This document shows positions 9,035 through 16,266 of a DNA stretch of 64,000 nucleotides, piece by piece (position 1 is the stretch's first letter; the number at the start of each line of letters is the position of its first letter). Location of the stretch: the NCBI GenBank assembly GCA_041432705.1, contig JAPWAE010000001.1, positions 310,001 through 374,000 of the forward strand. Reading direction: 5' to 3'. A program made the translations under genes and the position numbers. Origin of the DNA: Pauljensenia sp018375675 (GTDB taxonomy: Bacteria; Actinomycetota; Actinomycetes; Actinomycetales; Actinomycetaceae). A model generated the notes under the pieces. The model ran no database searches and was not told the DNA's origin. It was given only the letters and a program-made list of their open reading frames with translations.

Positions 9035-10230
9035 GCACCTCGGACGGCGTCGGCGCGCGCGTCGTGCAAACGGCTGGGCCGGTTCTCATCATCGGATCGG
9101 GTCTGCTGGGTGCGTCCCTGGGCCTCGCGCTGCGGGCCGGGGGAGTGCGCGTTTATCTCGAAGATGCCTCGCCCACTTCGCTGCGCCTGGCCTCCGACGT
9201 GGGTGCCGGGCAGGCGTTCGGTGACGTTCTCGCCGAGGCCGGGGTGCGCCCTCGCGAGTGTGGCTCGGATACGCCTTCGTATCATGCGCCGTCCATCGTT
9301 GTCGTCGCGACGCCACCGGATGTCGCTGACCGTGTGATCGTCGAATCGCTGCTGCGTTTCCCCGACGCGATCGTCACCGATGTAGCCTCCGTGAAGGACG
9401 CGGTTGTAGCCGATGTGCTACGCGGCTTGGAGCGCGAAGGACGTCTCGAGGAAGCCTCGCGTTACGTCGGTTCGCATCCGATGGCAGGTCGTGAGCGCAG
9501 CGGTGCGGGCGCCGCAGATGCCGATCTGTTCTACGGACGTCCGTGGGTGATCGTTGCACACGAGTCGACGTGGCCGCGCGCTGTGCTGGTGGCGCGCGCG
9601 CTGGCGACGGACGTTGGAGCCGTGCCCCTCGAGATGAACGCGGGAACGCATGACCATGCGGTCGCTCTCGTGTCGCACGTTCCTCAGCTGGTGTCGTCGA
9701 TGCTCGCAGCGCGCCTTGTTGACGCCCCCGCCCAGGCGCTCGGGCTGGCGGGGCAGGGGCTGCGAGATACCGCCCGCATTGCGGCGTCCGATCCGCGCCT
9801 GTGGACAGCCATTTTGGCCGGCAATGCCGGTCCGGTTGCAGACATCCTGCGGGAGCTGCGCACCGACCTCGATGACTTGCTGACGCACCTTGACGCGGCC
9901 GCTGAACTTGGCCCCCTGCGCGGCGGTTCCGTGGGCGCGATCAATCGGGTCATGACCGCGGGTAATCAGGGAGTCGCACGCATTCCCGGCAAGCACGGTG
10001 GTGCTCCTTCTCGGTATCGTGAGATCGAAGTGCTCATCCCCGACGAGCCGGGTGCGCTCGGGCGCTTGTTCAGCGAGCTCGGCGAGGCGGGTATCAACAT
10101 TGAAGACTTGGTTCTGGAACACTCTGCGGGCGCACAGGCAGGCGTCGCCCGCGTCATGATTGACCCGGCGGTCGTTGACCGCGCTGTCGCCGACCTGCAA
10201 CAGCGGGGTTGGCGACTCATCACCCACTAA
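9031..10230 (+). CDS. tyrA: Prephenate dehydrogenase with ACT domain
   Basis: NAD(P)-dependent enzyme converting prephenate to 4-hydroxyphenylpyruvate in tyrosine synthesis. The 399-residue product has an N-terminal Rossmann motif (LIIGSGLLGASLGLALRAGG), the active-site segment VGSHPMAGRERSGAGAA with its catalytic His, and a C-terminal ACT regulatory domain (EIEVLIPDEPGALGRLFSELGEAGINIEDL, about residues 330-399), which suggests feedback control by an amino acid. The GTG start overlaps the rluB stop (GTGA). Confidence 0.94.
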   Translation: MSTSDGVGARVVQTAGPVLIIGSGLLGASLGLALRAGGVRVYLEDASPTSLRLASDVGAGQAFGDVLAEAGVRPRECGSDTPSYHAPSIVVVATPPDVADRVIVESLLRFPDAIVTDVASVKDAVVADVLRGLEREGRLEEASRYVGSHPMAGRERSGAGAADADLFYGRPWVIVAHESTWPRAVLVARALATDVGAVPLEMNAGTHDHAVALVSHVPQLVSSMLAARLVDAPAQALGLAGQGLRDTARIAASDPRLWTAILAGNAGPVADILRELRTDLDDLLTHLDAAAELGPLRGGSVGAINRVMTAGNQGVARIPGKHGGAPSRYREIEVLIPDEPGALGRLFSELGEAGINIEDLVLEHSAGAQAGVARVMIDPAVVDRAVADLQQRGWRLITH

Positions 10231-10256
10231 ACGACCTCGGTGAGGAGAACGTTTTG

Positions 10257-10991
10257 ATGAACGACACGCAGCGTCGAGACGCGATTTCCCGCGTCGGCAT
10301 CACGATTGCCATCGATGGGCCGGCCGGTTCGGGCAAGTCCACGGTCTCGAAGGCTCTGGCGACCCGTCTGGGCATCGGCTACTTGGACACGGGCGCCATG
10401 TACCGTGCGCTTACGTGGTACTGCCTGGATGAAGGCATCGATCTGGAGGACACGGCGGCGGTCGCCGCAGCAGCGGCTCGTATGCCCCTGCGTCTCGTGT
10501 CGGATCCGTCGGACCCGCACGTGTGGATCGGCGATCGTGAGATCACCCTCGAGATTCGCGAGCCGCGTATCGCCCTCGCGATTAAGCACATCTCCACGAA
10601 TCTGGACGTGCGCGCGTGGATGGCGACGGAGCAGCGGCGTCGCATGATGGAGGCCCGTGAGGAGGGCTCCGGCATGATCGCTGAGGGGCGCGATATTACG
10701 ACTGTTGTTTGCCCCGATGCGGATGTTCGTGTTCTGTTGCTCGCCGATCAGGAGGCACGTCTGCGTCGTCGGACGCTCGAACTCTACGGGGACGCCAGCG
10801 AGGAACACATGGAGATCGTGCGGGCCCAGGTCGAGGGCCGTGACAAGGCCGATTCGCAGGTCTCCGAGTTCATGGTGGCCGCCCCCGGTGTCGAGACCGT
10901 TGACTCCACGGGACTCGATATCGAAGGCGTTTGCGAGGCTGTCCTGGTCTTCGTTGACCGTGATCTCGAGACGCGCGACGCCTCGCGCTGA
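10257..10991 (+). CDS. cmk: Cytidylate kinase
   Basis: Phosphorylates CMP and dCMP to the diphosphates. The 244-residue protein shows the P-loop IDGPAGSGKSTVSKALA, the GYLDTGAMYRALTWYC substrate segment, EGRDITTVVCPDA and the RLRRRTLEL lid. The ATG at 10257 is taken because GAGGAG lies about 9 bases before it; a TTG three bases upstream is also possible. In many actinobacteria der follows cmk directly; here a perfect hairpin follows and der lies 3.6 kb away on the other strand. Confidence 0.94.
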   Translation: MNDTQRRDAISRVGITIAIDGPAGSGKSTVSKALATRLGIGYLDTGAMYRALTWYCLDEGIDLEDTAAVAAAAARMPLRLVSDPSDPHVWIGDREITLEIREPRIALAIKHISTNLDVRAWMATEQRRRMMEAREEGSGMIAEGRDITTVVCPDADVRVLLLADQEARLRRRTLELYGDASEEHMEIVRAQVEGRDKADSQVSEFMVAAPGVETVDSTGLDIEGVCEAVLVFVDRDLETRDASR

Positions 10992-11009
10992 GAATAAGTA
11001 GCAACATAC

Positions 11010-11045
11010 GTGAGTGCCCCGTACCGAAAGGTACGGGGCACTCAC
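11010..11045. terminator. Shared hairpin terminator between cmk and the convergent membrane-protein gene
   Basis: A perfect 16-bp inverted repeat (11010-11025 with 11030-11045) closed by a GAAA tetraloop lies 18 bp after the cmk stop and 10 bp after the stop of the converging gene. There is no strong T-run on either side, as is common for actinobacterial terminators. Confidence 0.8.
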
Positions 11046-11055
11046 GGTGAAGGGC

Positions 11056-11658
11056 TCAGAATCCTGTTCCGTAGGGTCCCTGGACGTCCTGCTGATTGCC
11101 GTAGGCCCCGGTGCCGTATGCCGGGGAGCCTGGCTGTGCCGCGTCTGCTGCGGTCCCGTATCCGGCTCCCGCAGTGCCGTAGCCGGGTCCAGCCGTACCG
11201 TATCCGGTTCCCGCGGAGCCATAGCCGGCTCCAGCAGTGCCGTAGCCGGGTCCAGGGGTTCCATAGTTGCTTCCTGTCACGCCGTACTGGGGACCATTGG
11301 GGCCGTTGAATGCCGTCGGCGGGGTCGAGTTGCGCTGAGTGGCCTTGAAGATCGCGAAGCGGACCAGAATGCCGCCACCAACAATGAGGATTGCCAGGAT
11401 CCAGGAGATGATTGTGATCGTGGGATTGTTGGAGTGCGAGCGGATTCGGATGCGCCTCGCCGGCATTGTCGCCGCCTGCGTCAGTGCGTGCGTTCCCGGA
11501 GTGATGCTGGTGGGCACTTGCGCGGGGACACTTGCAAGCGTGCTCACCGTCGGGCTCGCTAGCGCAGCGGACCCCTGCGTGATGAACGCGGGTGCAAGGA
11601 AGCCTGCGGCTGCCAGAGCAAGGCTCGCAGTGCCGGAAAGGAGACGTCGACTGTTCAT
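11056..11658 (-). CDS. Predicted membrane protein with signal peptide and Tyr/Gly heptad repeat tail
   Basis: I do not recognise a family. The 200-residue product has a signal peptide-like start (residues 1 to about 30), a Ser/Thr/Pro-rich stretch to about residue 75, one hydrophobic helix (about 81-104) followed by basic residues, and a low-complexity tail. In the tail, tyrosines fall at exactly seven-residue spacing (125, 132, 139, 146, 153, 160, 167) in units like GYGTAGA. If the signal is cleaved, the tail is cytoplasmic by the positive-inside rule (inference). Codon use and the signal peptide favour this frame over the overlapping frames on the same strand. It converges on cmk. Confidence 0.75.
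   Translation of the reverse strand: MNSRRLLSGTASLALAAAGFLAPAFITQGSAALASPTVSTLASVPAQVPTSITPGTHALTQAATMPARRIRIRSHSNNPTITIISWILAILIVGGGILVRFAIFKATQRNSTPPTAFNGPNGPQYGVTGSNYGTPGPGYGTAGAGYGSAGTGYGTAGPGYGTAGAGYGTAADAAQPGSPAYGTGAYGNQQDVQGPYGTGF
11146..11286 (-). repeat. Degenerate 21-bp tandem repeat coding the Tyr/Gly tail
   Basis: About six to seven 21-bp units, each coding a heptad with one tyrosine (consensus GYGTAGA with P, S or T variants). The units differ at silent and some coding positions, so this is an old or selected repeat rather than a fresh duplication. Confidence 0.8.
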
Positions 11659-11817
11659 TAGAAGGAACTCTCATGGATGCAAAGTGTGCGGACAGGTGCC
11701 AGTGTAGTCGCCACGCACGCATTGAAACATTTGTTCCGTTTTCCGGCGTCGGGCACGGGTCGATCTAACGTAGGGGCAGGGGGAGGTGGCAGTGTGTCGC
11801 GGCGCACTATGGTCGGC

Positions 11818-11847
11818 TTGCCTCTCCTCGTCAAGGTGCGCTATAGT
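11818..11847 (+). promoter_or_regulatory. Candidate promoter of tRNA-Pro
   Basis: TTGCCT (11818-11823) and TATAGT (11842-11847) are separated by 18 bp and lie about 30 bp before the tRNA. They are close to the housekeeping sigma-factor consensus. Predicted by eye only. Confidence 0.6.
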
Positions 11848-11878
11848 TCTACAGGTCGCTACGGCGACGAACTGAATA

Positions 11879-11952
<74 letters not shown>

Positions 11953-11958
11953 CGAAAA

Positions 11959-11989
11959 GAACCACGAGAACTTGTTTCTCGTGGTTTTT
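11959..11989 (+). terminator. Rho-independent terminator of tRNA-Pro
   Basis: An 11-bp stem (about 11960-11970 with 11976-11986) and a short loop run into a T-run (11985-11989). It is one of the few canonical U-tailed terminators in the window. Confidence 0.9.
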
Positions 11990-12366
11990 GTATGCGCTGA
12001 TCAGGACTTTTAGTCCCGTGGATCAGTGGGGACCTCGGTCCCTGAACCCTGGAATTACTCCGTTTTGTAACCGAAATGTGACGCAGTATTTTTCGGTTTT
12101 ATTTCGGCTGGTAAAAGCGGGTTTTTGGCTAATCTCTCAGCTAATTTCGCAGGTAGGGATCCTGGTATTCGTCCGTAGCAACGGACACATTTCCTTCAAG
12201 GAACGCAGTAAACTGTTTCACAGGTCGAAGTCGTCAACGGGGATGATTTCGACCTGCTTATCTATGCGGCCACGGTGATGGTCATGCGCGGTCGCGGAGC
12301 ATTCACCCGTCGTTCAGTGCACACACCGATAGACGCACGAGCCGCGCGAGCTGGCCCGATGTACAG
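11990..12366. other. Gene-free, AT-richer stretch with several dyads beside tRNA-Pro
   Basis: No convincing coding frame is seen. Short perfect inverted repeats occur at 12029-12042 (5 bp, CTCG loop), 12069-12098 (8 bp, 14-nt loop, followed by TT and then further Ts), 12171-12186 (6 bp, 4-nt loop), 12191-12203 (6 bp, 1 nt) and 12221-12256 (9 bp, 18-nt loop). The base composition is lower in GC than the flanks. It could hold a small RNA, or be the remnant of an element once inserted at the tRNA; neither is shown. No copy of the tRNA 3' end is seen within it. Confidence 0.5.
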
Positions 12367-12400
12367 CCCCGGCCTCGTCCAATGAAGAACGAGGCCGGGG
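12367..12400 (-). terminator. Hairpin terminator after the DUF421 gene
   Basis: A perfect 12-bp inverted repeat (12367-12378 with 12389-12400) with a 10-nt loop lies 25 bp past the stop of the DUF421 gene. There is no T-run on the minus strand. Confidence 0.7.
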
Positions 12401-12425
12401 AACGTGCGCACAGTTGGTTAGTCTT

Positions 12426-13220
12426 TTACTGCGCGGGAGTCTCTTCGGTACTGCCTGGATCCGCCGCGACGTCCTCCAGTGTCGGATTCGCAGTTTCCGG
12501 GTTCTGGAACTCGGTCACCATCGTCACCTCGTTGATGGCCGGATCAGACACTGTCATCGCAGTTGTGTTTCCCGTCTGAGAGACGATGTTCAGCCGGTTG
12601 TCGGCGTCAAGTTCGACAACGAAGAGATCCTCCACTTCGCCGACGCCTGCCGACGAAAGCTCTGCGCGCAACCATTCCTCGTCGCGATGTGCCAACTTGA
12701 GGTTGTCGGTCACGACCTGGCCACTGGACACCAGGACGTAGTTGATGCCGCCCTCGCCCTTGCGCCGTACCGTCAGGGAGCCGTTGGCTTCGCGTTGTAC
12801 GAGGCTGATGTCGCTCAGTGAAAAGATGCCCATGCCGCGTAGCTCTGCGAGAAACTCGACTGGGTCGAGCTTGTTATCCGTGTTGTCGAGCGCGTCCTGA
12901 GTAAATCGCCCGCCCTCGATGATCGTGTACGCCTTTCCCATCACGAGCGAGCGGGTCGACATGAACGTCGACATCAGGTAGTTCAGGCCGGAGATCATTC
13001 CAAAGGTGACGAGCAGGAAGCTGATGTACTCCGCGAACGAGATTGCGTGGTTGTAGATGACGCCGCCGATAACGCCACCGAGGATAAAGTTCCCGATAAA
13101 GTCGATCGGTGTCAGCTGGACCGTCCGCTGCTTGCCCGTGAGGCGCAGGTGGAGGACGATCAGGGTGACACCGATCAGGAGCTTAAAGACCGTCATTTCG
13201 AAACCATGAATATCGAACAT
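12426..13220 (-). CDS. DUF421 (YetF/YcaP-type) membrane protein
   Basis: A 264-residue protein with about three N-terminal membrane helices (roughly 8-25, 38-57, 62-82) and then a soluble domain with the family pattern RSLVMGKAYTIIEGGRFTQDAL...DPVEFLAELRGMGIFSLSDISLVQREANGSLTV. This matches the YetF/DUF421 family; some members affect stress or spore-germination traits, but the biochemical role is unknown. An acidic, Thr-rich C-terminal tail follows. It is transcribed alone, ends at a hairpin, and lies upstream of no recognisable partner. An internal start at Met9 is also possible. Confidence 0.85.
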   Translation of the reverse strand: MFDIHGFEMTVFKLLIGVTLIVLHLRLTGKQRTVQLTPIDFIGNFILGGVIGGVIYNHAISFAEYISFLLVTFGMISGLNYLMSTFMSTRSLVMGKAYTIIEGGRFTQDALDNTDNKLDPVEFLAELRGMGIFSLSDISLVQREANGSLTVRRKGEGGINYVLVSSGQVVTDNLKLAHRDEEWLRAELSSAGVGEVEDLFVVELDADNRLNIVSQTGNTTAMTVSDPAINEVTMVTEFQNPETANPTLEDVAADPGSTEETPAQ

Positions 13221-13266
13221 GAGAGCAGTCTATTCGCATGTGGGGACGCGGTTTGGCGTGGTGTGA

Positions 13267-13779
13267 TTAACTCGTCGGATCCGCGTCGATAGCTCCCTGG
13301 ATGTCGTGGAAGAGCAGATTGGAGATCTCGACCTGCACCGTCTCAACCTTCGGCACGTCGCGTAGAAGCAACGGATCGTCAGCGGAGGTCTGGAGGGCGA
13401 GGGTTCCGCAGCCGAAGATCCGGTCATCGAAGTCCTTTTCGATCTGGATGTCGGAGATGCGGGTGAGCGGCAGATCGTGACCGGTGCGCTTCATGATGCC
13501 CGTGCGGGTGATGACTCGCTTCGTCGTCACCGTGTAGGTCGTCGTTATCCACTTGATCCAGGGAACAAGGATGAGCGGAATCGACAGGAGGAGGACGGCG
13601 ATCCAAATGGTCGGAAGCGCCCAGTAACGCGCGTTCTCAGGAACGTAGAAAGAACCGACAGCCGCTGCGATCACGAGGATCGACTCCACGATGATCGCGG
13701 GGAGCAGCTTCTTGATGTGGGTGTGCATGTGGCGGACGACGATCTCGTCCTGGCTGAGGAGCTTCTGTGACAATGCCAT
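13267..13779 (-). CDS. PH-like (bacterial PH domain, bPH2) membrane protein
   Basis: A 170-residue protein. It has two adjacent hydrophobic segments (about 27-45 and 52-76), followed by TTTYTVTTKRVITRTGIMKRTGHDLPLTRISDIQIEKDFDDRIFGCGTLALQT, which is the typical strand pattern of the bacterial PH2 (YdbS/YdbT-like) domain. Function is unknown; such proteins are membrane-anchored and some act in stress responses. It lies 46 bp upstream of the DUF421 gene on the same strand and may be cotranscribed with it. Confidence 0.85.
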   Translation of the reverse strand: MALSQKLLSQDEIVVRHMHTHIKKLLPAIIVESILVIAAAVGSFYVPENARYWALPTIWIAVLLLSIPLILVPWIKWITTTYTVTTKRVITRTGIMKRTGHDLPLTRISDIQIEKDFDDRIFGCGTLALQTSADDPLLLRDVPKVETVQVEISNLLFHDIQGAIDADPTS

Positions 13780-13839
13780 GGCACTATCATGCCAGATTTC
13801 GCGAGTGCGTGAAGATGCCTACGACGGTGGCAGTGCGCC

Positions 13840-14475
13840 TCAGCGGGGCCTGCGGTGCGTTCCCACGATATCGGTGTTGACGATGCCGATCGCCGCCATC
13901 AGCGCGAGCATCGTCGTGGGACCCACGAATTTAAAACCGCGACTCTTGAGGTCGGCGGCGAGAGCCACCGACTCCGGCAGCTGTGTGGGCACCTCGTTGT
14001 GAGAGCGTGGACGGGGATCGCGCGTCGGCCGATACGACCAGACGAGCTCACCGAGGTGGGAGGGGCCGTCCGTCGCTTCCGGATTGTTTCTCATAGCTAG
14101 CGTCGCGTGAGCGTTGCTGATCGCAGCCTCGATCTTGCGGCGGTTGTGAATGATCCCGGGTGTGTTCACGAGGCGATCGACGTCGTCGCTTGTGAACGTG
14201 GCGACGCGATCAGGAACAAATCCGTCAAACGCCTGCCGGAATGCCTCCCGTTTGGCCAGGACGGTGCGCCATGAGAGACCAGCCTGGAAACCTTCCAAGA
14301 CGAGACGTTCGAAGACGCCAGCCTCGTCGTGGACGGGGAGCCCCCATTCGGTGTCATAGTAACTGCGTAACAGCTCGTCATGGGAGGCCCATGTGGGCCG
14401 GATGAGCCCGTCATCGCACAGGGTGAGTCCGGAGGCTAGGGGGAGATCTGCAGATTGGGTGAGTGGAGTGTTCAT
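13840..14475 (-). CDS. DNA-3-methyladenine glycosylase I (Tag family), zinc ligands mostly lost
   Basis: A 211-residue member of the Tag family, which excises N3-methyladenine from alkylated DNA. The active-site block LVLEGFQAGLSWRTVLAKRE with Glu61 is intact, as is NTPGIIHNRRKIEAAI. The zinc-binding set of classical Tag (Cys, His in YHDxEWG, and a C-terminal His and Cys) is mostly missing. Cys20 is present, but the motif here is YYDTEWG (Tyr40), and the C-terminal VNDHxxxC region reads VNTDIVGTH. The enzyme may be stable without zinc or have altered activity. It is monocistronic or loosely linked to the PH gene. Confidence 0.85.
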   Translation of the reverse strand: MNTPLTQSADLPLASGLTLCDDGLIRPTWASHDELLRSYYDTEWGLPVHDEAGVFERLVLEGFQAGLSWRTVLAKREAFRQAFDGFVPDRVATFTSDDVDRLVNTPGIIHNRRKIEAAISNAHATLAMRNNPEATDGPSHLGELVWSYRPTRDPRPRSHNEVPTQLPESVALAADLKSRGFKFVGPTTMLALMAAIGIVNTDIVGTHRRPR

Positions 14476-14590
14476 GTGTCGATCCTGCGCGCGTGGCGGT
14501 CACCGGTCAAGGGGCGCCGTGATGCTTGTGGATAACGACGCCGGTTGAAACGAGGCTGTGGATACACGCCAGGGGAGTGCAGGTACGGCT

Positions 14591-14619
14591 GTGGCCCGCC
14601 TCCGGGGGAAGCGGGCCAC
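14591..14619 (-). terminator. Hairpin terminator after der
   Basis: A perfect 9-bp inverted repeat (14591-14599 with 14611-14619) with an 11-nt loop lies 15 bp beyond the der stop. No T-run follows. Confidence 0.6.
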
Positions 14620-14633
14620 GTGTCAGAGCGTTC

Positions 14634-16187
14634 TTACCTGCGTCGCTTCTCGCGCACACGCACCGAAATCTGAATCGGCGTGCCGGCGAAGCCGAAAGTC
14701 TCGCGCAGGCGACGTTCGATGAAGCGGCGGTATCCGGGATCGAGGAAGCCAGTCGTGAAGAGCACGAAGCGCGGGGGCTTGCTGGAGGCCTGGGTGCCAA
14801 AGAGAATACGGGGCTGCTTACCGCCACGCAGCGGGTGGGGATGCGCGGCAACGAGCTGACCGAGGAAGGCGTTGAGCTGTCCGGTGGGGATACGGGTCTC
14901 CCAGCCTTCGAGCGCAGTGTCGAGGGCGCGCACGATGCGGTTGGTGTGCCAGCCGGTCTTCGCGGCCAGGTTGATGCGCGGCGCCCACTGGATCTGAACC
15001 AGCTCGCGCTCGAGCTCGTTCTTGATCTCCTTCTGGCGGTCCTCGTCGACGAGGTCCCACTTGTTGGTGACGACGACGAGCGCGCGGCCCGCGTCGATGA
15101 CCTGCTGGACGACTCGCACGTCCTGCTCGGTCAGCGGCGTCGAACCGTCGATGAGGACGAGGGCGACCTCGGCCTTCTCGATCGCGGCCTGGGTACGGAT
15201 GGAGGCGTAGTAGTCGGCGCCTGTCGTCCGGTGCATCTTGCGGCGGATACCCGCGGTGTCGACGAACCACCACGAGCGGCCATCGAGCTCGATGAGCTCG
15301 TCGACGGGGTCGCGCGTGGTGCCGGCAAGCTCGTTCACGACGACGCGCTCGCCGCCGGCCAGCGCGTTGAGCAGGGAGGACTTACCGACGTTGGGGCGAC
15401 CAACAAGCGCGATGCGACGGGGGCCGCCGGAGGGCAGGGCAGAGGCAACGGCCGACTCGGTCGGCAGAACCTCCATGATGGCATCGAGCAGGTCGCCCGT
15501 TCCGCGCCCGTGTAGCGCCGAGATCGGGTAGGGCTCGCCGAGGCCGAGGCTCCACAGGTAGGCCGCGTCGGCCTCCTGCAGGGGAGAGTCCACCTTGTTG
15601 GCAGCAAGAATGATCGGCTTCTTCTTGGCGCGCAGCATCTCGACGATGCGCTCGTCCGAGGCCGTCACACCAACGGTCGCGTCGAGAACGAGGACGACAG
15701 CGTCGGCCAGGTCGACGGCGATCTCTGCCTGCTCGGCGACGGAACGATCCAGACCCTTGACGTCGATCTCCCAGCCGCCCGTGTCGACGAGCGTGAAGTC
15801 GCGACCCGCCCATTCGGCGGGGTAGGACACTCGGTCGCGTGTCACGCCGGGTGTGTCCTGGACGACGGCCTCGCGGCGGCCGAGGATACGGTTGACCAGG
15901 GTGGACTTGCCGACGTTGGGGCGGCCGACGACAGCGAGCACGGGCAGGCCCGCCGCCACATCGTCAAAGTCCGCGAGCGCAGACTCGCCGGCCAGGAGCG
16001 CCAGGTCCTCCTCGTCCAAATCGAATTGGTCGAGGTTTGCGCGCATGAGACGGGCGCGAGCCTCGGTCTCTTCGTCGCTCAGTTCGATCGCGTCCGGCGC
16101 AGCGTGCGTAGCGTCGGCGATGTAGTTCTCGGCGGCGTCCGCGTCGAATTCGGCGGTCGCGTCGGGCTGGTTGTCAAAGTCATTCAC
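14634..16187 (-). CDS. der: GTPase Der (EngA)
   Basis: Ribosome-assembly GTPase with two tandem G domains and a C-terminal KH-like domain, 517 residues. G1 motifs are visible twice: GRPNVGKSTLVNRILG with DTPGVTRDR and DTGGWE, then GRPNVGKSSLLNALAG with ELAGTTRDPVDE, DTAGIRRK and TNKWDLVD. The C-terminal GTPIQISVRVREKRRR tail is typical. An acidic N-terminal extension of about 80 residues precedes the first domain, as in some other actinobacteria. The start is a GTG at 16187. It is far from cmk, its frequent upstream partner. Confidence 0.95.
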   Translation of the reverse strand: MNDFDNQPDATAEFDADAAENYIADATHAAPDAIELSDEETEARARLMRANLDQFDLDEEDLALLAGESALADFDDVAAGLPVLAVVGRPNVGKSTLVNRILGRREAVVQDTPGVTRDRVSYPAEWAGRDFTLVDTGGWEIDVKGLDRSVAEQAEIAVDLADAVVLVLDATVGVTASDERIVEMLRAKKKPIILAANKVDSPLQEADAAYLWSLGLGEPYPISALHGRGTGDLLDAIMEVLPTESAVASALPSGGPRRIALVGRPNVGKSSLLNALAGGERVVVNELAGTTRDPVDELIELDGRSWWFVDTAGIRRKMHRTTGADYYASIRTQAAIEKAEVALVLIDGSTPLTEQDVRVVQQVIDAGRALVVVTNKWDLVDEDRQKEIKNELERELVQIQWAPRINLAAKTGWHTNRIVRALDTALEGWETRIPTGQLNAFLGQLVAAHPHPLRGGKQPRILFGTQASSKPPRFVLFTTGFLDPGYRRFIERRLRETFGFAGTPIQISVRVREKRRR

Positions 16188-16266
16188 CAGCCCAGTCTAC
16201 GGCGTGGCGCGCCGCAAAGGCCCGATGGGAGCCCCTGCGGCGCGCCAGTTCACAGCTTCGCACCGT

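Noticed and set aside
11042..11722. A 226-codon minus-strand frame overlapping the Tyr-repeat protein
   Set aside because: It lacks a signal peptide and has Arg/His/Trp-rich residues. The other frame has signal peptide, membrane helix and regular repeats.
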